Shown one piece after another: positions 1 to 7,364 of a stretch of DNA of 64,000 bases (positions are counted from its first letter, which is position 1; every line of letters begins with the position of its first letter). This DNA is from Bacteroidales bacterium (GTDB taxonomy: Bacteria > Bacteroidota > Bacteroidia > Bacteroidales > JAIOZK01). Under the pieces are notes generated by a model. It did no database searches. It saw only the letters and a list, made by a program, of their open reading frames with translations, and was not told the origin of the DNA. The stretch covers positions 1 to 64,000 of the forward strand of contig JAIOZK010000001.1 in the NCBI GenBank assembly GCA_021740625.1. Reading direction: 5' to 3'. The translations under genes were made by a program, and so were the position numbers.

Positions 1-39
1 AGGCAATTCATCTGGTCCATTATTAAATCATCAAGTTGA
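1..39 (+). CDS. C-terminal end of a GIY-YIG-nuclease-like protein (partial)
   Basis: Frame 1 is open from the window edge to a TGA at 37-39 and reads RQFIWSIIKSSS. The short tail resembles the basic, hydrophobic C-terminal helix of small GIY-YIG endonucleases of Bacteroidetes, which often end in a KSRxFIxxLI pattern. Only 12 residues are visible, so the family call rests on that resemblance and on the tRNA-like structure just downstream, a setting I associate with these genes from memory. It could equally be the end of an unrelated protein. Confidence 0.3.
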   Translation, partial: RQFIWSIIKSSS

Positions 40-84
40 CTTCGGGTTTGTGAAAGTATCCATTTTATTACAAAATCCAAGAGA

Positions 85-143
85 AGCGTCGGATTCATAT
101 CCGCCGGCTGGCGGACCCGAGTTCAAGTCTCGGCCTCGCTACT
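85..143 (+). other. tRNA-like 3' half (variable-arm and T-arm hairpins)
   Basis: The stretch folds into two adjacent hairpins: CCGCC-GGCT-GGCGG at 101-114 (extended by T100-A115), then CCGAG-TTCAAGT-CTCGG at 117-133, which has the 5-bp stem and 7-nt TTC-type loop of a tRNA T-arm. The following CCTCGCT at 134-140 looks like the 3' strand of an acceptor stem; only four bases of it (CGCT, 137-140) pair with AGCG at 85-88. There is no D-arm or anticodon arm in the expected place, so this is not a complete tRNA. It may be a tRNA remnant, an insertion-site scar or a structured RNA element tied to the upstream gene. Confidence 0.5.
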
Positions 144-177
144 AATAAAAGGCAATCTTAGCATGGTTGCCTTTTTA
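144..177 (+). terminator. Rho-independent terminator after the tRNA-like element
   Basis: The arms AAAAGGCAA (147-155) and TTGCCTTTT (167-175) pair perfectly, extended inward by a G-U and a C-G pair, and the right arm ends in a T tract. It lies directly after the tRNA-like fold and 100 nt before the next gene. Confidence 0.65.
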
Positions 178-277
178 CACATCCTTCATGATATTAATTA
201 ACAACTTACCAACACCCACATTTCGAGTATCATTTTATTGTAGTTTCGATTGGTAATAACCAAAACAAATTGCATTT

Positions 278-1681
278 ATGGGAGGATTCTTCGGCAGCAT
301 TTCCAAAACCGACTGTGTCAGCGATATTTTCTATGGAACAGATTATAACTCGCACCTGGGCACAAAAAGGGGTGGCATGGTTGTAAAGAATGGAAGAAAT
401 TTCACGCGTTCCATCCACAACATTGAAAGCTCATATTTCAGGACCAAATTCGAGCCCTACCTGCACGAGTTCAAAGGGAAAAGCGGATTGGGAGTTATAT
501 CGGATACCGAATCACAGCCCATTATCATACACTCTCACCTCGGAGAATTTGCCATCGTTACTGTGGCAAAAATTGCCAATATTGAAGCATTGACAAAAAG
601 AGCCCTGAACAAGGGCACATATTTTTCTGAGACGAGTGACGGTGAAACCAATCCCAGCAAACTTACAGCAAGCCTGATCAACGAGGAAGAAAGCATCGAA
701 AAAGGCATTGAGAATGTTTACGACAAAGTAAAAGGTTCCTGTTCCATGCTGATATTGACCACCAGGGGAATTTATGCAGCCCGCGATAAACTTGGCAGAA
801 CACCTATCGTACTTGGACGAAAAGAAGGCGCTTATGCCATGAGTTCAGAATCTTCCTCCTTTTCAAACCTGGGATATGAAATCGAAAGGAATATCGGTCC
901 GGGTGAAATCATTTTCGTCACTGCCGAAGGATACGAGCAAAAAAGGAGTCCCAATAAAAAAATGCAGATCTGCGCTTTCCTTTGGGTTTACTACGGATAT
1001 CCCAGCTCTTATTACGAAAATATCAATGTTGAGGAATGCCGCTATCGTTGCGGTGCCTGCCTCGCGAAAAATGATGACATTGAAGTGGATTATGTTTCAG
1101 GAATACCGGATTCGGGTGTTGCCCATGCCATTGGTTATTCCAACAAAAAACAAATTCCATACAAGCGTGCTTACGTTAAATATACACCCACCTGGCCCCG
1201 GAGCTTCATGCCTCAAAGCCAGGTAACCCGCGATCTGGTAGCCAGGATGAAACTCATTCCCATCAAAACCCTGATCGAAAACAAAAAAATTGTTTTTTGT
1301 GATGATAGTATCGTTCGTGGCACACAGCTCAAAGACAACACAAAAATATTGTTTGAATACGGCGCCAGAGAGATCCACATCCGCCCCGCCTGCCCTACCT
1401 TGATTTTTCCCTGCGAGTTTCTGAACTTCTCAAGATCACGCTCCACCTTAGACCTGGCAGGGAGAAAAGCCATCAAAGAAATCGATGGAAATAATCTGGA
1501 TCACCTGAATGAATATGCCACACCAGGCACCGACCGTTACGAGGCAATGATCGAAAAGATTCGGCAACGCATCGGTGTTACATCACTGAAGTATCAAAAA
1601 CTCGACGACCTGGTGGAGGCGATTGGTTTGCCCAAAGAACAACTTTGCACGCATTGCTGGGATGGGTCGAGTGGGTTTTAG
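278..1681 (+). CDS. PurF-family amidophosphoribosyltransferase-like protein lacking the N-terminal nucleophile cysteine
   Basis: The protein (467 aa) has a class II glutamine amidotransferase N-terminal half and a phosphoribosyltransferase C-terminal half. The PRPP-binding loop FCDDSIVRG lies near residue 340, and a CxxC pair (CTHC, about residue 457) with other cysteines resembles the 4Fe-4S ligands of Bacillus-type PurF. PurF normally makes phosphoribosylamine from PRPP and glutamine in purine synthesis. Here the N-terminus reads MGGFFG where active enzymes have MCG(I/V)FG after processing, so the catalytic Cys1 is a glycine. No upstream in-frame start restores it. From memory, Bacteroidetes carry a conserved family with this N-terminus, so it is probably not a sequencing error. 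It may use ammonia or another substrate. It stands alone, with no purine genes nearby. Confidence 0.85.
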   Translation: MGGFFGSISKTDCVSDIFYGTDYNSHLGTKRGGMVVKNGRNFTRSIHNIESSYFRTKFEPYLHEFKGKSGLGVISDTESQPIIIHSHLGEFAIVTVAKIANIEALTKRALNKGTYFSETSDGETNPSKLTASLINEEESIEKGIENVYDKVKGSCSMLILTTRGIYAARDKLGRTPIVLGRKEGAYAMSSESSSFSNLGYEIERNIGPGEIIFVTAEGYEQKRSPNKKMQICAFLWVYYGYPSSYYENINVEECRYRCGACLAKNDDIEVDYVSGIPDSGVAHAIGYSNKKQIPYKRAYVKYTPTWPRSFMPQSQVTRDLVARMKLIPIKTLIENKKIVFCDDSIVRGTQLKDNTKILFEYGAREIHIRPACPTLIFPCEFLNFSRSRSTLDLAGRKAIKEIDGNNLDHLNEYATPGTDRYEAMIEKIRQRIGVTSLKYQKLDDLVEAIGLPKEQLCTHCWDGSSGF

Positions 1682-1927
1682 GGAGACTCAGTGACTGAGT
1701 GACTGAGAGACAAGGAGACAGGACGAATCGGCGGCCATTGAGGAGAGCGGAACAGGGAAAGAGTGAAAAATATTTGATCATTTTGATATTAAGAAACCTG
1801 AAAGCGCCCGAAAAACCTTTCAGCCTTGAAATAAACATAAATGGAGAAATTAAATCCCGTCCTGCGATTGAAGCAAGCTTTTTAAAACCGAGACAGTGCA
1901 ACAATAGAACAATTGAGCAATAGAACA

Positions 1928-2593
1928 ATGGAACAATGGAAAAATCAAACCATCATCGATAAAACAGCAGCTTTTGTGAAAGAAAGCCTGTCGGGCGCGG
2001 AAGGTGGGCACGACTGGTGGCATGTGCAACGGGTCCGGAAGATGTCAATATATATTGCCAGACACGAAAAGGCGGACCTTTTTGTTGTTGAACTGGGAGC
2101 GCTACTTCACGATATCGCAGATGCTAAGTTTCACTATGGCAACGAAGAAATCGGCCCGGAAAAGGCAAGGGGGTTCCTTCAATCCCTGTACCTGAAAAAG
2201 GATATCCTTGACCACATTGAAAATATCATCCGCAACATCTCTTTCAAAGGAGGCAATCATAGCCAGCAATTCAGATCAAAAGAGCTGGATATCATTCAGG
2301 ATGCCGACCGCCTGGATGCCATGGGCGCCATCGGCATTGCCAGGGCTTTTAATTATGGAGGATTCAAAAACCGAGAAATTTATAACCCTGCAATAAAACC
2401 CGATCTGAACATGAGCCGGGAAGAATACAAAAAATGCAAGGCACCTACCATCAACCACTTTTATGAAAAACTGCTTCTCCTGAAGGACAGAATGAACACG
2501 CCTACAGGCCAAAGGTTGGCAGAAGAACGGCACGACTTTATGGAAAAGTTCCTGGATACGTTTTATGAGGAATGGAAGTTTGGCGAAGTATGA
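1928..2593 (+). CDS. HD-domain phosphohydrolase
   Basis: 221 aa, a single HD domain: His in GHDWWHVQRV near the N-terminus, the HD pair in LLHDIAD, and an Asp in IQDADRLDAMGA complete the metal-binding set H...HD...D. The arrangement matches the YedJ/YpgQ-like metal-dependent phosphohydrolases, several of which act on nucleotides; the substrate cannot be read from the sequence. I chose the ATG at 1928; an in-frame TTG at 1913 would add five residues made of a CAATAGAACAAT-type repeat and is less likely. The 246 nt upstream hold only short GTGACTGA repeats and no clear promoter. Confidence 0.85.
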   Translation: MEQWKNQTIIDKTAAFVKESLSGAEGGHDWWHVQRVRKMSIYIARHEKADLFVVELGALLHDIADAKFHYGNEEIGPEKARGFLQSLYLKKDILDHIENIIRNISFKGGNHSQQFRSKELDIIQDADRLDAMGAIGIARAFNYGGFKNREIYNPAIKPDLNMSREEYKKCKAPTINHFYEKLLLLKDRMNTPTGQRLAEERHDFMEKFLDTFYEEWKFGEV

Positions 2594-2599
2594 TATGAT

Positions 2600-2820
2600 G
2601 ATGGGGCGATGGAGGCGATGGGGCGATGGAAGCGATGGGGCGATGGAAGCGATGGGGCGACGGAAGCGATGGGGCGATGGAAGCGATGGGGCGATGGAAG
2701 CGATGGGGCGACGGAAGCGATGGGGCGACGGAAGCGATGGGGCGACGGAAGCGATGGGGCAGCGGAAGCGATGGGGCGATGGAGGCGATGGGGCGACGGA
2801 GGCGATGGGGCAGCGGAGGC
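2600..2820 (+). repeat. 17-bp minisatellite, 13 tandem copies
   Basis: The unit is GATGGGGC followed by GAYGGARGC (17 bp). Thirteen units run without interruption from 2600 to 2820 and differ only at a few positions (GAT, GAC or AGC in the middle; GGAAGC or GGAGGC at the end), then decay into GATTGG. The first half GATGGGGC is invariant. Because 17 is not a multiple of 3, every frame stays open and yields spurious repetitive proteins. The array starts seven bases after the HD gene stop. It is purine-rich on the plus strand. Confidence 0.95.
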
Positions 2821-2984
2821 GATTGGATTGAGATTGTGGCTAAATTTGGAGTAATAAGTAAAGAGTATGAAGTAGTAAGACAAGGAGACTTAGTGATTAA
2901 GAGAGATTGTCTTAACCTGAAACCTGCAACTTGCAACCCAGCAAATAAATCCACATTTTTATTAATTCATAATAAAATTTGGCT

Positions 2985-2992
2985 TACATTTG
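2985..2992 (+). promoter_or_regulatory. Possible -7 element (TACATTTG) upstream of the radical SAM gene
   Basis: TACATTTG matches the Bacteroidetes -7 consensus TAnnTTTG and lies 25 nt before the start codon at 3018. No TTG is found at the expected 19-21 nt upstream, so the call is weak. Confidence 0.3.
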
Positions 2993-3017
2993 CTCTACAT
3001 CATAAGCAGCAATTCTG

Positions 3018-4481
3018 ATGTACAAGGGTTTATTGGATTTAAAAAAACCGCGCCTGTTATTGGTGAATCCGGTTAGCAGACACAAAAAGGGATTTGCCAT
3101 CAACAAATCCTCGCGCTTTGAACCAACGGGGCTGGGCATTGTGGCGGCGCTCACACCTGATAACTGGGAAATTGAATTACTGGATGAGAATTTCGATGAG
3201 TTTGAATTCCGTGAAGCTGACCTGGTCGCCCTTACCGCCTTCACCGGGAATGTTTACCGTGCCTACGAACTGGCCGGCATCTACCGCGAAAAAGGAATCC
3301 ATACGGTACTCGGCGGCGCTCATGCAAGCATGATGCCTGAAGAAGCAGCTAAATATGTGGATACGGTTGTAGTGGGTGAAGCCGAAGGAATATGGCCAGA
3401 AGTAATCAAAGACTATGAAGCGGGTAAAATTAAAAGGCTATATGAGGCAGAACGCCTGCCCCTCAATCCTCCCATTCCCCGCAGAGACCTCTTTAACTCC
3501 GGATACATACAGTCGCTTATTCAAACAACCCGGGGCTGTCCCATGGACTGCGAGTTTTGTTCGGTCACGGCCTTCAACGGCAGAAAATACCGGTTCAGGC
3601 CGGTGGATGAGATCGTAAAGGAATTGAAATCCATCAACAGGCAAAGGGTCTTTTTTGTGGATGACAACATCATCGGGCATACCAATGCCTCGAAAGACCA
3701 TGCGAAAGATCTGTTCGAAACCATGATCCGGGAAAAGATTAAGGTAAGCTGGTATTCACAAACAGATATGACCTTCGGAAAAGATCCCGAAATGGTCAAA
3801 CTGGCAGCAAAAAGCGGATGCCGCATGGTACTGATCGGATTTGAGTCGGAAAAAGCCGAGGAACTGAAAAATATGCGCAAAAGCATCAATACCGACATGA
3901 AATTAAAATACCGGAAATATCTCCGCAACATTCATCGCGAAGGCATTATGGTGATGGGCACTTTTATTTTCGGCCTCGACAGCGACAATGTAAGAGATCT
4001 TTACAGGAGGGCGCGCTTCGTGAACCGCTCGGGTGCTGATATTCTACAACTGACCATTCTCACCCCTTTCCCCGGCACTAAACTCTATTACCGGATGAAG
4101 GATGAAAAGCGCATTATCAAAAACAACTACCCAGAGGACTGGCAACACTACCATTTCTGGGAAGTATGCATGCAGCCGGGAAATATGTCCCCGGATGATC
4201 TGTCATTCAATATGACCAATGTCTGGGAGTACCTCTACAGCAAAAAAAACCTGCGTAAACTATTCCTGAAGTCATTATTTAGAACAAGGCGGCTGAATAT
4301 TTTCAAATGGTTTTCTTTTCGCAAACATGTGATCTGGGCCTATGTAGTAAACTGGATATACAAAAGGATCACGCTGCAATATTCTAAAAGACCTGAAGGT
4401 ATTCCAGATATTCAAACACCTGTCCCGGATCTAAAGGAACCTGCCACCTTATCTTCGGAGAAAAAAACAATAAGAGCTTGA
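3018..4481 (+). CDS. B12-binding-domain radical SAM protein
   Basis: 487 aa. The N-terminal 150 residues form a cobalamin-binding-like Rossmann domain (LLVNP at the start, VLGGAHASMMPEEAA around residue 100). It is followed by the radical SAM cluster motif CPMDCEFC (Cys174, Cys178, Cys181) and a TIM-barrel region with FFVDDNI. This order is that of the class B/P-methylase-like radical SAM enzymes, which perform methylations or ring rearrangements using SAM and often cobalamin. The substrate is unknown and the neighbours do not suggest one. The cobalamin His motif (DxHxxG) is not evident, so B12 binding is uncertain. Confidence 0.85.
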   Translation: MYKGLLDLKKPRLLLVNPVSRHKKGFAINKSSRFEPTGLGIVAALTPDNWEIELLDENFDEFEFREADLVALTAFTGNVYRAYELAGIYREKGIHTVLGGAHASMMPEEAAKYVDTVVVGEAEGIWPEVIKDYEAGKIKRLYEAERLPLNPPIPRRDLFNSGYIQSLIQTTRGCPMDCEFCSVTAFNGRKYRFRPVDEIVKELKSINRQRVFFVDDNIIGHTNASKDHAKDLFETMIREKIKVSWYSQTDMTFGKDPEMVKLAAKSGCRMVLIGFESEKAEELKNMRKSINTDMKLKYRKYLRNIHREGIMVMGTFIFGLDSDNVRDLYRRARFVNRSGADILQLTILTPFPGTKLYYRMKDEKRIIKNNYPEDWQHYHFWEVCMQPGNMSPDDLSFNMTNVWEYLYSKKNLRKLFLKSLFRTRRLNIFKWFSFRKHVIWAYVVNWIYKRITLQYSKRPEGIPDIQTPVPDLKEPATLSSEKKTIRA

Positions 4482-4649
4482 GTTAAACTTGAGTTTTCAA
4501 GGGTTTGCATTCTGTTCGAACTAAAACCCATTTTTTCAACAGGCCAATTTGCAATCCGGAAATATCAGGGAATAACAAAGAGGTATTTGATCTGTTATTA
4601 AAAATCACTACACCATCAAACAATTTGACTTTCAATTTGTTAATTTGAT

Positions 4650-4973
4650 ATGAAAACACATGTAATCATTGGTGCCTCCTCCGGGATCAGACAACAGTTT
4701 GCAAAAATGCTGGCAGAAGCCGGAGACATGGTGATCGGCAACTTTAACAAAACGGAACCAAAGTTCGAACATCCCAATATCTCCTATCATCAGTTTGATG
4801 TGCTGGACAGTGAAGATAAAATAAAAGCAAATGCAGACAGGCACTCCCTGAAAAAGATCGGGAATGTAGAGGATATCGCCGGCATGGCAGCCTATCTCTT
4901 GTCTGATCAGGCAGCCTGGATCACCGGGCAGGTCATGCATGTTGATGGCGGGATGTCGTTAATAAAAGGATAA
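4650..4973 (+). pseudogene. Internally deleted short-chain dehydrogenase/reductase
   Basis: 107 aa against about 230 for a full SDR. The N-terminal part holds the cofactor loop as GASSGIRQQ (the last Gly of GxxxGxG is Arg) and the first two beta strands to FDVLD. It then jumps in frame to the C-terminal part (ANADRHSLKKIGNVEDIAGMAAYLL, then HVDGGMS), which is typical of the end of SDRs. Roughly 120 residues, including the catalytic Ser-Tyr-Lys region, are missing. The frame is intact, so the deletion was in frame or is recent; oxidoreductase activity is not expected. It opens the photolyase operon and is followed 4 nt later by the DoxX-like gene. Confidence 0.75.
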
Positions 4974-4977
4974 AGCA

Positions 4978-5475
4978 ATGAACTTAAGAGGTGAAACATT
5001 TCATAAAATAGATCTGGCTGTTACCAGGTGGATGGCAGCCAGCGGATTTAGATTACTTCGCTGGAGCATCGGTCTCATTTTTTTGTGGTTCGGCGGATTG
5101 AAATTTTTCCAGGGAATGAGCCCTGCCGAAGAACTTGCCATACAAACTATCCAGGACCTGAGTTTCGGGCTTATCTCGGAACAACTGATCATATACGGAC
5201 TTGCAGTCTGGGAAGTCCTGATCGGGATCGGATTGCTCTTCAATATTTTTATGAGGGAGACTCTGCTGCTGCTATTTCTGCAAATGATCGGCACCTTCTC
5301 CCCTGTATTCTTGTATCCTGAAAAAGTATTTGCTATCTTTCCATACGCATTGACGCTGGAAGGACAATATATTATCAAGAACCTCGTGATCGTCAGTGCC
5401 GGCATCGTGCTGGGCGCCACCGTCCGTGGCGGCAGGTTCGAAACAAACGAAAAACAGGCACAAAAAGACAAATAA
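4978..5475 (+). CDS. DoxX/DUF417-like membrane protein
   Basis: 165 aa with about four hydrophobic segments (FRLLRWSIGLIFLWFGGLKFF near residue 25, then LIIYGLAVWEVLIGIGLLF, ETLLLLFLQMIGTF and NLVIVSAGIVLG). The first segment with WxGxxKF is the signature of the DoxX-like/YkgB group of small inner-membrane proteins. Members are linked to redox or oxidative stress, but no reaction is established for this type. The stop overlaps the next start as TAATG. Confidence 0.7.
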   Translation: MNLRGETFHKIDLAVTRWMAASGFRLLRWSIGLIFLWFGGLKFFQGMSPAEELAIQTIQDLSFGLISEQLIIYGLAVWEVLIGIGLLFNIFMRETLLLLFLQMIGTFSPVFLYPEKVFAIFPYALTLEGQYIIKNLVIVSAGIVLGATVRGGRFETNEKQAQKDK

Positions 5476-6893
5476 TGAAAATACTACTGACAGGGACCAC
5501 AGGTTATATCGGCAAAAGGCTTCTGAACGTCCTGCTGGCAAAAGGTTATGAAATCGTTTGCTGCGTTCGGGACAAACAAAGATTTGATGCAACTCCATAT
5601 GACCCGGGCAAGGTTAGCGTCATCGAAGTGGACTTCCTGGATCCAGGCACCCTGGGACGGATACCCGAAGACATCGATGCTGCTTATTACCTGATCCATT
5701 CCATGTCGGCAGGCAATGCTGATTTCGAGCAACTCGAAAAAGAAACAGCGCAAAATTTCCGTGACCGTTTGCAGCAAACGAATATAAAACAGGTGATCTA
5801 CCTGAGCGGCATTGTAAACGAGGATAAACTTTCCAAACATCTCCGCTCCCGCAAGCAGGTGGAAGACATACTGAAACAGGGAAGCTATCACCTGACCACC
5901 CTGCGTGCCGGGATCATTGTCGGCTCGGGCAGTGCTTCCTTCGAGATCATCCGCGACCTGGTGGAAAAGCTGCCGGTCATGATCGCCCCGCGCTGGCTGA
6001 ACACCCGCTCACAGCCCCTGGCCGTGCGGAATGTGTTGCAGTTCCTGAGCGGTGTTCTGCTGAGAGAGGACACGTATGACCAGAGTTTTGACATCGGCGG
6101 TCCCGAAATACTGACCTACAAGGAAATGCTGCTGAAGTTTGCCAGAGTCAGGAAACTGAAAAGGTTCATCATACCCGTCCCTGTGATGACGCCCCGTTTA
6201 TCCTCTTACTGGCTTTATTTCGTAACATCAACTTCCTACAAGCTGGCCATCAATCTCGTAAACAGTATGAAAGTAGAGATCGTGGGCAAGGCGAACGATC
6301 TGCATGAGCGACTTGGCATCGAGTTGATCTATTATGAAGATGCTGTAAAAAAAGCCTTCGACAAGATCGAACAGCAGGAAGTCCTATCCAGTTGGAAAGA
6401 TGCCCAGTCCAGCAACCTGCTGCGAAACGGTATCAGCAAGCTTATCCAGGTACCCGAATACGGATGCTACAGGGATGAGAGATCTGCAAAGGTCAGAAGC
6501 GAAGCAGCCACCCTGGAGAAGATCTGGAGTATCGGCGGAAGGAACGGATGGTACTATGCCAACCGCCTCTGGGCGCTGCGTGGCCTCATGGACAAAATGG
6601 TCGGTGGCGTGGGCTTGCGGCGGGGCCGCAAGAACCAGACAGATTTGAATGCCGGCGATGCGCTGGATTTCTGGCGTGTACTCTGGGCCAGCCGGCAAGA
6701 AAAAAGACTTTTGCTTTATGCAGAGATGAAACTTCCCGGGGAAGCCTGGCTGGAGTTTCACATCAGGGATGGGGTTTTATACCAGACAGCAACTTTCAGA
6801 CCTCTTGGCCTGTGGGGCCGGATGTACTGGTTTGCAGTATTGCCCTTTCACGGGATTGTTTTCAAAGGAATGATCAATAAAATTGCAGCATAA
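5475..6893 (+). CDS. NAD(P)-binding SDR with C-terminal DUF2867
   Basis: 472 aa. Residues 1-300 are an atypical/extended SDR (NmrA-like) beginning LLTGTTGYIGKRL (TGxxGxxG cofactor loop). The C-terminal 170 residues are the DUF2867 SRPBCC-like domain (GGRNGWYYANRLW, then WLEFHI and FRPLGLWGRMYW). The combination is that of the YbjT-like family, of unknown substrate. Position between DoxX-like and SRPBCC genes and upstream of a photolyase suggests a role in a light or oxidative-stress response. Only 2 nt separate it from the next gene. Confidence 0.85.
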   Translation: MKILLTGTTGYIGKRLLNVLLAKGYEIVCCVRDKQRFDATPYDPGKVSVIEVDFLDPGTLGRIPEDIDAAYYLIHSMSAGNADFEQLEKETAQNFRDRLQQTNIKQVIYLSGIVNEDKLSKHLRSRKQVEDILKQGSYHLTTLRAGIIVGSGSASFEIIRDLVEKLPVMIAPRWLNTRSQPLAVRNVLQFLSGVLLREDTYDQSFDIGGPEILTYKEMLLKFARVRKLKRFIIPVPVMTPRLSSYWLYFVTSTSYKLAINLVNSMKVEIVGKANDLHERLGIELIYYEDAVKKAFDKIEQQEVLSSWKDAQSSNLLRNGISKLIQVPEYGCYRDERSAKVRSEAATLEKIWSIGGRNGWYYANRLWALRGLMDKMVGGVGLRRGRKNQTDLNAGDALDFWRVLWASRQEKRLLLYAEMKLPGEAWLEFHIRDGVLYQTATFRPLGLWGRMYWFAVLPFHGIVFKGMINKIAA

Positions 6894-6895
6894 TT

Positions 6896-7363
6896 ATGGG
6901 ATTCTATCAATTCAAAAGACAGCAAAAATTACCGGGAAACATTGAGGAGATCTGGGATTTCATCTCCTCCCCGTCCAACCTCAAGGTGATCACCCCCGAG
7001 CATATGGGCTTTGATATTATCACTGAAAACCTCCCGGAGAAAATGTACCCCGGGATGATCATCGCCTACAAGGTAAGCCCTCTGCCCGCTTACAAAACCA
7101 CCTGGGTGACCGAGATCACCCATGTGCGGGAAAAGGAATTCTTCGTAGACGAGCAAAGAGTAGGACCCTACAGCATGTGGCATCACGAGCATCATATCGA
7201 AGCCATCGAAGGCGGGGTGCTGATGACAGACATCGTATCTTATCAACCTCCCTACGCATTCCTGGGCAGCATCGCCAACAATTTGCTTATTCGCAGACAA
7301 CTCAAAAAGATCTTTGCTTACCGCAAAACAGCCATGGAAAAGATCTTCGGCAAAATGCAATAA
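6896..7363 (+). CDS. SRPBCC-family ligand-binding protein
   Basis: 155 aa, soluble, no signal peptide. The opening pattern (QKLPGNIEEIWDFISSPSNLKVITPEHMGF) and the later YSMWHHEHHIEAIEGG and DIVSYQPP are typical of the START/SRPBCC cyclase-like proteins often encoded beside photolyases. It likely binds a hydrophobic ligand; which one is unknown. It is separated by one base from the photolyase gene. Confidence 0.8.
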   Translation: MGFYQFKRQQKLPGNIEEIWDFISSPSNLKVITPEHMGFDIITENLPEKMYPGMIIAYKVSPLPAYKTTWVTEITHVREKEFFVDEQRVGPYSMWHHEHHIEAIEGGVLMTDIVSYQPPYAFLGSIANNLLIRRQLKKIFAYRKTAMEKIFGKMQ

Positions 7364-7364
7364 T

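Noticed and set aside
79-143. A complete tRNA gene at the window start.
   Set aside because: Only the T-arm, a variable-arm-like hairpin and one acceptor strand are present; D-arm and anticodon arm are missing and the distance to the pairing bases is too short.
2565-3018. Several overlapping open frames on both strands with repeated Trp-Gly-Asp or Pro-Ser-Pro-His units.
   Set aside because: They come from the 17-bp tandem array, which contains no stop codon in any frame; no start signals and no recognisable domain.
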